NCBI GenBank assembly: GCA_030446015.1
Contig: JASUSO010000009.1
Location: 1 to 46,930, forward strand
Direction: 5' to 3'
DNA length: 46,930 bases
DNA from: Methanobacteriota archaeon
GTDB taxonomy: Archaea; Halobacteriota; Methanomicrobia; Methanomicrobiales; Methanoculleaceae
Each line of letters begins with the position of its first letter. Position 1 is the first letter of the stretch. Both the position numbers and the translations under genes were made by a program. Of the stretch, positions 23,718 to 32,124 are shown piece after piece. The notes beneath the pieces were generated by a model. The model worked only from the letters and a program-made list of their open reading frames with translations, did not search any database and had not been told where the DNA came from.

Positions 23718-25650
23718 TCCCGCCGTCAGCGTCCTCATCCGTTCTCTTCTCTTCGTTCTGGTTCTTCTGCCGGGCGGCCGCGTCGATCACCTCGAGCCTT
23801 CCGCGCGAGGGAACGACCTCTTTCGGGCGGGGGCCCGACCCGACAAATCCCCTCCGGCCCGGCGAACCGTCCTTCGGTAAGGGCGCCCCTTCGCGCATGC
23901 GCAGGCCGGCCTCCTCGAAGAGGCCGTCGTTCGGCCGTTGCGCCCCGTGGCCGAGGGTAACGCGGTCGCCGGTGAACACCCCGTCCTTCGGCCGCTGCAT
24001 CCCGCGATCCAGGGTGCTCGCGTCTGCAGAGAGCGCCCCGTCTTTCGGCCGCTGAATGGGTTTTAAGGGTGCGGAGTAGGTTATCGCATCGTCTTTTGGG
24101 CCGCCCTTCTCGATGTTGATCCCTTTGAGGCCGAAGGTGGAGTTCTTCGGGGCGGGCACCGACGAGGTGACCGAGGCCGACCCGGTGAGATCGATCTCCC
24201 TCCCACCCGGCTTCGGGGGCAGGACGACGGGGCCTTCGTCCTGCTTCTTCTCGGCTTTCGGAAGGATATCGATGGTGTCGTCCCTGCGCTTCCGGTCGCT
24301 CCCGCCGCTGCCCGGGAGCGCGATCATCTCATCCTTCTCCGGTGTGGTTGGTTCTGCCATGTACCCAATCTCCTCAAGATACGCCGATTCGAGAGGCGAG
24401 GTAAAACCGGGGATATCGTCGTCGTCCAGCATCTCGGGAGCGGCGCCGGCCGCCAGGGCTTCCTCCTCGTTACGCAGCCGCTCCTCTTCTTCCGCCCTCA
24501 GCCGTTCTTCCTCGCACTCGAGTTGGTACTCCGCCCGGATCTCCCGGAGTTCCTCGACCCGGGGGATGTTGGTGAGCCCCGAGAGCACGATGATGATCCC
24601 GACAAACGACGTGTTCTTCACCGGATAGTCGCCTGATCGCATCTCGAGCCCGGCGATGCTCCGGTCGATCCACTTCCGGACTGTCTGGAACCCCTTCATC
24701 GAGAGTTCGGCCGAAGGCCCGGCGATCAGCACCAGCGCCTTGTCGGCGCTCGTGAGGTCGCAGGGAACCGAAACCTCTTCGTACACCGCTTTTTTGGCGA
24801 GCGAGATGATCCGGGCGGCCTTCTCCTGCGATCCCTGGATGAAGTCTTTTAGTGACTGCCGCCGGCGGAGGATGTTCGTCCATCCTGTCGGCAGCCGCTC
24901 CGTGGCGTAGCCGACCGCGACGAACCCGTTTCCTTTCAGGGTGTTTAAGACCTCGCCGGCATCCAGGACAACCTCGGCGACGTCGAGCCCGGATTCGTTG
25001 AACTCTCCGGCGCGGAGAAGGAGGCCGATCTGGCGCGCAATCCTCTCGTTGAGCTGATTGTAGTGTGTCCTCGGGTCGGATCCTACGGGGATCTGGCGCA
25101 GCTGGCCCATGACGCCGGTGTTCTCGGCCTCGGCTGCAGCGGCGGCCGCCCTGATCTTCTTCGACCAGGTCTCGTTGTCGAAGAGGACGACGGCGTCGAC
25201 GAGTTCGTGGAGCACGTCGAGATCGTCGGCGGCCTTGGCGGAGACCCGCTTCCCCTCCTCCAGACAGGGCAGTATGGCAAGAGCAAAGATCGGTTCGACG
25301 TAGGACTTCCGGATCTCGGTGATGATGAGCGGTGCGATATCGATAACGCTGCCGCCGAGCCCGCAGCAGAAGAGGATGGCATCGATCTCCATCGTATCCA
25401 TGCTCTGAAGGCGGGTCATCACCTCCTCTATATCGATCACGTTCGTGACCTTGGCGTGATCCGGGATATCGACCCGTGGGAAGAAGATTCGCGCGGGGTT
25501 CGGGAGATAGCGGAGTTGCAGCAGGGAGTTAGGATCGATGTCGATTGCTACCGCACTCATGCAGTAGACCTTGCTGCGCTGGTCATGGTTGTAGAGTTGA
25601 TCCACAACCCTTGAACCGGCACCGCCCAGTCCTATCGCCAGTACTCGCAT
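23704..25650 (-). CDS. Tubulin/FtsZ-like GTPase family protein with long repetitive tail
   Basis: A 648-residue protein. VLAIGLGGAGSRVVDQL (residue 3 onward) is the FtsZ/tubulin N-terminal nucleotide-binding loop. The T4 signature region reads FCCGLGGSVIDIAP near residue 95 instead of the canonical GGGTGxG. A FtsZ-like fold extends to about 370. Then comes a charged coiled coil (ECEEERLRAEEEERLRNEEE) and a disordered tail of about 230 residues with four QRPKDG-like repeats between about 530 and 610. It is not FtsZ1/FtsZ2 and is only distantly like CetZ. A filament or scaffold role in shape or division is inference. ATG at 25650; convergent with nrpR. Confidence 0.7.
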   Translation of the reverse strand: MRVLAIGLGGAGSRVVDQLYNHDQRSKVYCMSAVAIDIDPNSLLQLRYLPNPARIFFPRVDIPDHAKVTNVIDIEEVMTRLQSMDTMEIDAILFCCGLGGSVIDIAPLIITEIRKSYVEPIFALAILPCLEEGKRVSAKAADDLDVLHELVDAVVLFDNETWSKKIRAAAAAAEAENTGVMGQLRQIPVGSDPRTHYNQLNERIARQIGLLLRAGEFNESGLDVAEVVLDAGEVLNTLKGNGFVAVGYATERLPTGWTNILRRRQSLKDFIQGSQEKAARIISLAKKAVYEEVSVPCDLTSADKALVLIAGPSAELSMKGFQTVRKWIDRSIAGLEMRSGDYPVKNTSFVGIIIVLSGLTNIPRVEELREIRAEYQLECEEERLRAEEEERLRNEEEALAAGAAPEMLDDDDIPGFTSPLESAYLEEIGYMAEPTTPEKDEMIALPGSGGSDRKRRDDTIDILPKAEKKQDEGPVVLPPKPGGREIDLTGSASVTSSVPAPKNSTFGLKGINIEKGGPKDDAITYSAPLKPIQRPKDGALSADASTLDRGMQRPKDGVFTGDRVTLGHGAQRPNDGLFEEAGLRMREGAPLPKDGSPGRRGFVGSGPRPKEVVPSRGRLEVIDAAARQKNQNEEKRTDEDADGGITWL

Positions 25651-25961
25651 GAGACTATACTCCCCGCCAGATCCCTTCGCAGGCCCGGCGCGATCGTTGC
25701 CGCGAAAGAAGCATGAATTTCATTCAGAACTAGTGATGAATATGTGGGCGGACGAAGATATACATTTCTGTACGCTCCGGGAGCGCGAAAGCCGACCTAA
25801 TCCTTCAAGTCGCTTATTTAAGTGTTCCGGTTTTGCTTCCCCCGGCTGAAGCCTCCTCGCGGGTAAGGGATAGGATTCACCTGATGCCCAGGAGAACCCG
25901 TTACACCTCTCCGTTTTGCACTACCTGTGCGGTACGTGACGTTTGGAGAGCACAAAATGAT
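25651..25961. other. Intergenic region between the divergent tubulin-like gene and mer
   Basis: No credible gene is seen. GCTTATTTAAGTG near 25810 may be a second TATA-like element. The stretch contains the start regions of two divergent transcripts. Confidence 0.4.
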
Positions 25962-25973
25962 AATATATTTAAC
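25962..25973 (+). promoter_or_regulatory. Promoter of mer
   Basis: TAATATATTTAA is a strong TATA box. Initiation about 26 bases on would fall near 25993, leaving a short leader that contains the GAGGTG ribosome site at 25996-26001 and the TTG start at 26009. Confidence 0.6.
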
Positions 25974-26008
25974 TCCCTGCACGTAACTACTCAATGAGGT
26001 GTATAGCC

Positions 26009-27001
26009 TTGACTACATATGGAATTGAATTTGTGCCCGGAGCAATCAACGTCAAGCAGGTGGTGAACTACACCAAGCTTGCAGAGTCGAAGGATATCGA
26101 CTTCGCTTGGATCACCAACCACTACAACAACCGTCACGCATATCCGACCCTCGCCATGATCGCGGCAAACACCGACTCGATCAAGATGGGACCGGGTATC
26201 ATGAACACGTTCACCGACACCCCGGCAGCCATTGCGTCCTTCATGGCTACCTTAAACGAGATCTCCGACGGACGTGCCGTCCTCGGTATCGGGCCCGGTG
26301 ACCTCTCGACGCTCCCTAAGCTCGCGATCGACCCCGTCAAGCCTGTCGGCCACCTGAAAGAAGGTGTCGAGCAGATCAGGAAACTCCTCGCCGGCGAAGA
26401 GGTCAAGAAGACCGGCAACATGGAGTTCTTCGACTACGACGGCGCCAAGCTGACTGGTGTCACCCTGCCGGGCAAGAAGGGTATCCCGATCTACATCGGC
26501 GCCCAGGGCCCCAAGGTGCTCGAGCTCGCCGGAACGATCGGTGACGGTGCCCTGATCAACGCCTCGAACCCCAAGGACTTCGAGGTCGCCATCCCGATCA
26601 TCAAGAAGGCAATGGAAGCAGTCGACAAGAAGAAGTTCGACGTCGGTGCCTACACCGCCATGTCCATCGACATGGACGAGAAGAAGGCCCGGAACGCCGC
26701 GAAGATCGTCGCCGCATTCATCGCCGCAGGCTCCCCGCCCGCGATCCTTGAGCGCCACGGACTCGACCAGGGCAACGTCGCGAAGATCAAGGAAGCGCTC
26801 GCACGCTTCGACTTCAAGGCGGTCGGCGGACTCGTCGGCGACGCGGAGATCGACGCCTTCACCATCGCCGGTACCCCCGACACGGTCAAGCAGAAGTGCG
26901 AAGACCTTGCAAAGGCTGGAGTTACCCAGATCATCTTCGGCTCGCCGCTCGGCCCCGACATGACCAACTCCATCCGCCTCCTCGGCAAGTACATTGTCTG
27001 A
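26009..27001 (+). CDS. mer: F420-dependent methylene-H4MPT reductase
   Basis: A 330-residue Mer of the bacterial-luciferase-like TIM-barrel superfamily. It reduces methylene-tetrahydromethanopterin to methyl-H4MPT with F420H2, a cytoplasmic step of CO2-reducing methanogenesis. TTYGIEFVPGA at the N-terminus, WITNHYNNRHAYPTLAMIAANT, GPGIMNTFTDTPAAIASFMAT and DGRAVLGIGPGD are family motifs. The start is taken as TTG 26009, which gives the usual MTTYGIEF beginning and lies seven bases after GAGGTG. ATG 25994 would place the ribosome site inside the gene. It stands alone with its own promoter and T-run terminator, as expected for an abundant enzyme. Confidence 0.93.
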   Translation: MTTYGIEFVPGAINVKQVVNYTKLAESKDIDFAWITNHYNNRHAYPTLAMIAANTDSIKMGPGIMNTFTDTPAAIASFMATLNEISDGRAVLGIGPGDLSTLPKLAIDPVKPVGHLKEGVEQIRKLLAGEEVKKTGNMEFFDYDGAKLTGVTLPGKKGIPIYIGAQGPKVLELAGTIGDGALINASNPKDFEVAIPIIKKAMEAVDKKKFDVGAYTAMSIDMDEKKARNAAKIVAAFIAAGSPPAILERHGLDQGNVAKIKEALARFDFKAVGGLVGDAEIDAFTIAGTPDTVKQKCEDLAKAGVTQIIFGSPLGPDMTNSIRLLGKYIV

Positions 27002-27020
27002 GCCGGAAGAACACGATCTC

Positions 27021-27029
27021 TTTTTTTTT
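27021..27029 (+). terminator. Oligo-T terminator after mer
   Basis: Nine thymines begin 20 bases after the mer stop, a strong archaeal termination signal. Confidence 0.65.
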
Positions 27030-27155
27030 ACGGCACCGCCGGATAGTTCCGACCGACGGAAATGCGTCCGGGTTTCGCCGTGATCTCTGGCGCCGCCGTC
27101 CGCAATCCTGACAGGGTTTTATACGCTCGGCGCACCAACCGGAGTATGAAAGGCC

Positions 27156-28085
27156 ATGTTCACCACCCGCGAGATCCTGACGGGACGGGGTATCCTCCAG
27201 TACCGCCGGGAATCGCTCACCGGTATCCAATGCCGGATCAGTCCCGTCCGGGTTGAGCGGCAGATCGACGCCGCTCCCGCCATGCCTTCATCCCGCGACG
27301 GCTGCCCCTTCTGCCCCGGTGCCATCGATACCTTCACCCCGACGTTCGAGGACGGCAGCCGGCTCCGGCGCGGGGAGAGCGTGACGTTCCCGAACCTCTA
27401 TCCGTTTGCCGGACGTCACGTGGTCACGGTGATCACGCCCGATCACGGACCCGGCCGGTTCGATGCGAAGTGTCTTGCGGATGCCATATCTGGAACGGCG
27501 GAGGCTCTCGCCCGTTCCCCGGGGTATGCGAGCATCAACTGGAACAACCTCCCGTCGGCGGGTGCGAGCATCGTTCATCCGCACCTGCAGGGTATCTCCG
27601 ATGCGGAGCCCACCCGCCTTGCGGATCTCTACCTCTCCGGCGGCCGCCGCTATCTTGCCGATCACGGCCGCCTCTACTGGGACGACCTCGTGGAGCGTGA
27701 ACGCTGCTCGGAGCGGTTCCTCTTCGAAGACGAGATCTTCTGGTCGGCGAATCCCGTCCCCCTCGGCGAGCGGGAGGTGCGGGGGATCCTCCCGGTATCG
27801 ACGCTCGATGACCTTGAACCGTATGTCGGGCCGCTGGCCGAGGGCATCCTCCGGGTCGTCGACTTTTACCGGTGCCTTGGCACGCACGCCTTCAACGCCT
27901 CGATCTTCTTTGATGCCCCGGGAAAAGCCGGGCACGGCCACCGTGCGTTCTGTTCCATCATCGCACGGCTGAACCCGAACACCTTCTCCATGTGCGACTC
28001 GGCGTTCATGGAGCGGCTGCACCTGGAACCGGTCATCCTGACGCTCCCCGAAGACCTCGGCGCACTCTTCCGCGAGAAAAATTAA
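27156..28085 (+). CDS. Galactose-1-phosphate uridylyltransferase-like protein
   Basis: A 309-residue member of the GalT branch of the HIT superfamily. GCPFCPG near residue 50 is the N-terminal zinc site. GASIVHPHLQGI near 148 has the active-site HPHxQ, whose middle His forms the nucleotidyl-enzyme. A second half (RAFCSIIARLNPN) completes the double HIT-like fold. Classical GalT transfers UMP between glucose-1-P and galactose-1-P; archaeal relatives can use other sugar phosphates, and no galactose operon is present here. TATA-like GTTTTATAC lies at about 27116. The aldehyde dehydrogenase follows after 26 bases and is probably in the same operon. Confidence 0.75.
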   Translation: MFTTREILTGRGILQYRRESLTGIQCRISPVRVERQIDAAPAMPSSRDGCPFCPGAIDTFTPTFEDGSRLRRGESVTFPNLYPFAGRHVVTVITPDHGPGRFDAKCLADAISGTAEALARSPGYASINWNNLPSAGASIVHPHLQGISDAEPTRLADLYLSGGRRYLADHGRLYWDDLVERERCSERFLFEDEIFWSANPVPLGEREVRGILPVSTLDDLEPYVGPLAEGILRVVDFYRCLGTHAFNASIFFDAPGKAGHGHRAFCSIIARLNPNTFSMCDSAFMERLHLEPVILTLPEDLGALFREKN

Positions 28086-28111
28086 TTTCGAGGGGTACCG
28101 ACTCTCTTTCT

Positions 28112-29533
28112 ATGACAGAGCCGCACGGATTCCTGATCGGTGGAGAATGGCGAACGAGTACCGATATCCTGGACGTCCGGTTCCCATACGACGGGGAGAT
28201 CGTCGGCCGGGTCTGCCTTGCCGGGAGGACGGATGTCGAGGACGCTCTCTCTTCCGCCGAACGCGGGTTCTCCATCACCCGGCGCCTTCCCGCACACCGC
28301 CGCTCGGAGATCCTCTATGCGCTTGCCGATCTCATCCGGGAGCGGGCCGCGGACCTTGCCGGCACGATCGTGCTCGAAGCGGGAAAGACCCGTGCCCTTG
28401 CTGAGGGCGAGGTCGTGCGTGCGCGGGAGACGATCGAGGTCTCCGCCGAGGAGGCGCGGCGCATCGACGGCACGATCCTCCCACTCGACTGGAACGCGGC
28501 CGGGGAAGGGCGGATTGGCTGTCTCCGGCGGTTCCCGCTCGGTCCGGTGCTCGCGATCACGCCGTTCAACTTCCCGCTCAACCTTGTCTGCCACAAACTG
28601 GGGCCGGCCATCGCCGCCGGGAACTCCGTCATCCTCAAACCCGCGTCGGCCACCCCGATCTCTGCGCTGATGCTCGGCGAGATGGTGCTTGAGGCAGGGT
28701 TTCCGGCGGAGGCGCTCAGCGTCGTCCCCTGCCGCACCGATCTTGCGGAGCGGATGGTGCGGGACGACCGGATCGCCTGCGTGAGTTTCACCGGGAGTCC
28801 GGCCGTCGGATGGCACCTCCGGGCGATTGCCGGCAGAAAACGCGTCGGGCTGGAACTCGGCGGAAACGCAGCCGTGATCGTTCATGAGGATGCCGATATC
28901 TCGTTTGCGGTCGACCGCATCGTTGCCGGCGGGTTCTCGAACGCCGGCCAGGCCTGTATCTCGGTGCAGCGGGTCTACCTCCATCGGCCGATTTACGAGG
29001 AGGCGCTCGCGCTGCTTGTCGAACGAGCCCGTGCCCTTACCGTCGGCGATCCGCGCGAACCAACGACCGGTGTGGGCCCGATGATCTCGGAGTCTGCCGC
29101 GGAGACGACGTTTGCGAAGGTGGAGGAGGCCATCGCAGGCGGCGCGAAGGTGCTCGTCGGCGGAACCCGCGACGGCCGGCTCTTTGAGCCGACGATTCTT
29201 GTCGAGACGACGCCGGATATGGCGGTGAACCGGACCGAGGTCTTCGCCCCGGTGGTGACCGTCACCCCCTACGAGACTTTCGAGGAGGCGCTCGCGCTCG
29301 CGAACGACTCCGAGTATGGGCTGCAGGCGGGCCTCTTCACCCACGATTCCCGGAGGATCGCGCAGGCGTTCGCGGAACTCCGGGTTGGCGGCCTGGTGGT
29401 CAACGACGTCTCGACGTTCCGGATGGACCACGCCCCCTACGGGGGGGTCAGGGGTTCGGGCATCGGGCGGGAGGGGCCGAGATACGCGATCGAGGAGATG
29501 ACGGAAGAGCGGATGATGATCTTTTTGCCGTAG
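28112..29533 (+). CDS. NAD(P)-dependent aldehyde dehydrogenase, lactaldehyde type
   Basis: A 473-residue aldehyde dehydrogenase. TPFNFPLNLVCHKLGPAIAAGN is the cofactor-site signature, GLELGGNAAVIV holds the general-base Glu and GQACISVQRV the nucleophilic Cys. The sequence most resembles the methanogen lactaldehyde dehydrogenase (CofA) and non-phosphorylating GAP dehydrogenase group. CofA oxidises lactaldehyde to lactate, the side-chain precursor of coenzyme F420, which would suit a gene between the F420-dependent mer and mtd. The substrate cannot be proven from sequence. ATG 28112 is preferred; an upstream frame overlaps the GalT-like gene. Confidence 0.75.
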   Translation: MTEPHGFLIGGEWRTSTDILDVRFPYDGEIVGRVCLAGRTDVEDALSSAERGFSITRRLPAHRRSEILYALADLIRERAADLAGTIVLEAGKTRALAEGEVVRARETIEVSAEEARRIDGTILPLDWNAAGEGRIGCLRRFPLGPVLAITPFNFPLNLVCHKLGPAIAAGNSVILKPASATPISALMLGEMVLEAGFPAEALSVVPCRTDLAERMVRDDRIACVSFTGSPAVGWHLRAIAGRKRVGLELGGNAAVIVHEDADISFAVDRIVAGGFSNAGQACISVQRVYLHRPIYEEALALLVERARALTVGDPREPTTGVGPMISESAAETTFAKVEEAIAGGAKVLVGGTRDGRLFEPTILVETTPDMAVNRTEVFAPVVTVTPYETFEEALALANDSEYGLQAGLFTHDSRRIAQAFAELRVGGLVVNDVSTFRMDHAPYGGVRGSGIGREGPRYAIEEMTEERMMIFLP

Positions 29534-29702
29534 AGGGGTGCGACGGGCCAAGGGCCGGAGCATGAGAAAACGCGAAGCGTTTTTGAGTTGTGACGGACTC
29601 CTTAGTTCCTTCCGGATGCCGGAAACCGTTTTTCCAGAGGAAGCCGCCAATGCTGACGTCAATTTGGCGTGCGTTGATGGTGTAGGGGTGGTGACATGGC
29701 CT

Positions 29703-29777
29703 CACGCGAAGCCGCGAAGCCGCGAAGTTTAGTAGAAGGTGTTGCAGTCCCTTTCGCGCCCTTCGCGGCTTCGCGTG
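29703..29777. repeat. GCGAAG-type repeat forming a 17-base inverted pair
   Basis: Arms at 29703-29719 and 29761-29777 are perfectly complementary over 17 bases around a 41-base loop; a further partial copy is at 29811-29820. The element lies between the ends of the convergent aldehyde dehydrogenase and mtd genes and could fold as a hairpin on either transcript. The surrounding 29534-29940 region holds no gene. Related copies are at 6021-6106 and 46894-46923. Confidence 0.7.
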
Positions 29778-29923
29778 CGTTGACAGTAGGGGCTGAGGCT
29801 ACGGCCTCACGCGAAGTGCAAGGCATTGATCTAGAGATGGTTCCTGGAAACCCGGATCTCATCCCATCGTCAACGGAGACAGACGGCATACTCTCTACCA
29901 GGTAACGCACTCTACAATCTCGG

Positions 29924-29929
29924 AAAAAA
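29924..29929 (-). terminator. Oligo-T terminator after mtd
   Basis: Six adenines on the plus strand give a T-run on the mtd transcript, 15 bases after its stop. Confidence 0.5.
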
Positions 29930-29944
29930 GAATTGGTGTTGGGT

Positions 29945-30787
29945 TTACTCGGGCTTGCTGATGAGAGTGGTCTTCGAGACGATCTCGCCGGTCTTCTTGT
30001 GGGGCATCCTGATGACCGCGTCCATGCTCTTCTCAAGCTCGCGTGCCTCCTCGCAGAGGAGCATGGCCTGGCGCATCATCTCGTGGGCGCTCGCGACGAT
30101 CGGGATGTACTTCTCCCACTCCTTCGTCATGAAGCAGCCCTTGACGTTGACACCTGCAACCGCCTGGGCGATCTCGTAGGCAGCACGGGCCTTCGCGAGC
30201 GCGTAGGGGTTGCTGAACTCGCCCTCGATCGCCTTTTCGGCGGTCATGACGACCTTCGGGAGCACGAGGTCCGCGCCCTTCTTGCCTGCCTTCACCTGGT
30301 CGATGACCTTGTCGAGCTCCATCTGCATCTTGCGGAACGCACCGGTGATGGCGAGGACCTTGACGAGGTTGCCGTTGTAGTCCGCCATCTCGATGGGGTC
30401 GAGGAACTCGCGGCGGGCGCCGATCATGGAGTCGGCCTTCATGATGATGTAGCCGAAGTTGCTCGCCTTGAGCGCTTCGAACTGCTCCTTCTTGGAGGTG
30501 ACGTCGTCGGTGATGACGATGCACGGGATTCCGGCCGCTGCGAGGTCCTCACGAGCCTTGGTGGGTCCGGGGAGGATGCCGTTCGGGGAGACGACGATAC
30601 AGAAGTCCGGGCCCCATGCCTTCATGTTGCTGACGACACGGTCGATGTCCTCGGGCTGCAGCTTCGTGCCGGAGGTCGCCATGAAGGTGATCATGTCCTC
30701 ACGGTCAGCGCGCTCATCGAGAAGGAGTTCACCCATCACACCACTGGCAATATTTCCCAGTTTTGCAATTCCAACTTTTACAACCAC
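29945..30787 (-). CDS. mtd: F420-dependent methylene-H4MPT dehydrogenase
   Basis: A 280-residue Mtd. It catalyses the reversible F420H2-dependent reduction of methenyl-H4MPT to methylene-H4MPT, the step before Mer. [30 protein letters not shown] at the N-terminus, [15 protein letters not shown], the [19 protein letters not shown] segment and the C-terminal [13 protein letters not shown] are typical, and the length fits the family (about 276-280). GTG 30787 is chosen because GAGGTG lies seven bases upstream; the upstream in-frame codons read through this ribosome site. A TATA box (TTTATATG) lies about 50 bases before the start, divergent from the tfx-like gene. Confidence 0.93.
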   Translation of the reverse strand: MVVKVGIAKLGNIASGVMGELLLDERADREDMITFMATSGTKLQPEDIDRVVSNMKAWGPDFCIVVSPNGILPGPTKAREDLAAAGIPCIVITDDVTSKKEQFEALKASNFGYIIMKADSMIGARREFLDPIEMADYNGNLVKVLAITGAFRKMQMELDKVIDQVKAGKKGADLVLPKVVMTAEKAIEGEFSNPYALAKARAAYEIAQAVAGVNVKGCFMTKEWEKYIPIVASAHEMMRQAMLLCEEARELEKSMDAVIRMPHKKTGEIVSKTTLISKPE

Positions 30788-30834
30788 TTTAACACCTCTC
30801 AAAATTTGAGAACACGATAGTATCACCAAGTTCT

Positions 30835-30846
30835 CATATAAACGTT
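30835..30846 (-). promoter_or_regulatory. Promoter of mtd
   Basis: On the minus strand CGTTTATATGAG is a TATA box predicting initiation near 30810. The leader then includes the GAGGTG site. It sits about 80 bases from the divergent Tfx start. Confidence 0.55.
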
Positions 30847-30896
30847 TTGAAATGCCCCGAAAATCCCGTCCAATGCCGGGGAGGGTTAAGGAAAAG

Positions 30897-30907
30897 TGTT
30901 TAAATTT
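30897..30907 (+). promoter_or_regulatory. Promoter of the tfx-like gene
   Basis: GTTTAAATTTG is centred about 26 bases before the ATG at 30928, so the mRNA would be leaderless. No ribosome binding site is seen before the ATG, which agrees. Confidence 0.45.
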
Positions 30908-30927
30908 GCACGGCCCATATATATTTG

Positions 30928-31332
30928 ATGAAACAAGGTCTGCTCACCGATCGCCAGAAGGAAGTGCTGCGCTACCGCAAGCAAGGGCTGACGCAGCAGC
31001 AGATTGCGGAGATCATCCACACCTCGAAGGCCAACGTCTGCACCATCGAGAAAGCCGCTCTCGAGAACATCGCGCGCGCACGCGAGACGCTCGAATTCCT
31101 CTACACTCTCGACGCCATACATCTCTGTACGCTGAAAAGCGGTCTCGATCTGCTCAAGGCACCGGAGCTCATCTATGCCGAAGCGGAGAAGCAGGGACTG
31201 AAGGTCAAGTACGATACGATAACGCTCATAAATCGGCTCCGGGATTCAAATCCCGAGCGGTTCAGCGGGAGACAGGTCCGCGAGGATGTTGAGGTCTATA
31301 TCAACAACGACGGCGATCTCTACTTCGGGTGA
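30928..31332 (+). CDS. tfx: Tfx-family DNA-binding regulator
   Basis: A 134-residue Tfx-type regulator. Residues 5-60 form a helix-turn-helix ([37 protein letters not shown], LuxR/sigma-4-like). The rest ([33 protein letters not shown]) is the conserved archaeal Tfx C-terminal domain. In Methanothermobacter, Tfx binds near the molybdenum formylmethanofuran dehydrogenase operon. Here it is divergent from mtd and shares 140 bases of upstream DNA, so regulation of mtd or of itself is plausible but inferred. ATG 30928 is preferred over TTG 30925. Confidence 0.8.
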   Translation: MKQGLLTDRQKEVLRYRKQGLTQQQIAEIIHTSKANVCTIEKAALENIARARETLEFLYTLDAIHLCTLKSGLDLLKAPELIYAEAEKQGLKVKYDTITLINRLRDSNPERFSGRQVREDVEVYINNDGDLYFG

Positions 31333-31510
31333 TACGGTTTCGTGGGCGCGCATACGGGCATCGTGCGGGAGCATACCCCGCGCCCACCTGCCGCAGGCGC
31401 ACTCAGTGCAGTCCTTCATTCATCCTCTCGACCGTTCAGTTCGGAGAACCGGTTCCGCCCATATGGCGGCGAGACCGTTGTGCGCAAAATCCCAAAAGAT
31501 CCGATAACAA

Positions 31511-32124
31511 TGTTTATATCTCATTTTAAGTAATGTTTAAGAAACCGCTCTGCACGGTTCCGCCCTGATCCGGGGAAAATCCGGCATCGTAAATGCCTTT
31601 GATTCCCAGGATTGTCCCTCATATCGCATGTATGCGAATTGAAGGCTCACGGCGGAGGGTGCGGGAGGTAAGAGACACGGTCGAACCCTCCTCACGGAGG
31701 GCGATGTCGATATGGAGTTGTGCTCGTCACAACGGGATGACAGGAGCTGGATCTGATCGAGACGCTGGGCCAACGCCTGTGCAGCGCGCCCGGTTCCGGG
31801 GAGAATGACTTCGGGAGCGTCGAAGAGTCAGGATCTATTGGCGACGACTGGAATGCACCCGGTGCACACCGGGACGGCAGCAGAGAGAGCGGTCGAGGCG
31901 CACGGAGACGAATGTCTCTGTGACTTCGCGTTCCGCTGCCTCCATCAACTGTTTCCCTTACGCTATGGCAACATGGCGTGGCGTTCGATGTTCCGCCCCA
32001 TCCGGGTTCGCCAGAGGGTATACCGTGCCGGCACATTCGGCACGGCTGCCCGGCGCACGCATCGCACTGCGGGGAGCCTGCAGTCGATGCATCACGCTAC
32101 AACGCACGAAGGGTTGATTGAAAA
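31511..32124 (+). promoter_or_regulatory. Promoter and long leader of the ribosomal protein operon
   Basis: TGTTTATATC at 31511-31520 is the best TATA box before rpl3, predicting a start near 31540 and a leader of about 580 bases. No credible gene lies between; frames here overlap on both strands without family features. A perfect 8-bp hairpin (CCGTGCCG 32023-32030 with CGGCACGG 32038-32045) is about 80 bases before the ATG. A ribosomal-protein feedback site or a separate small RNA could lie here; a nearer weak promoter is possible. Confidence 0.35.

Noticed and set aside
28082-29662. A 526-codon minus-strand open frame opposite the aldehyde dehydrogenase
   Set aside because: It has Arg/Asp/His-rich shadow composition; the plus-strand gene has all catalytic motifs.
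31333-32124. Known structured RNA (SRP RNA or RNase P RNA) in the leader
   Set aside because: I could not find the conserved core motifs of either RNA, so no family is assigned.
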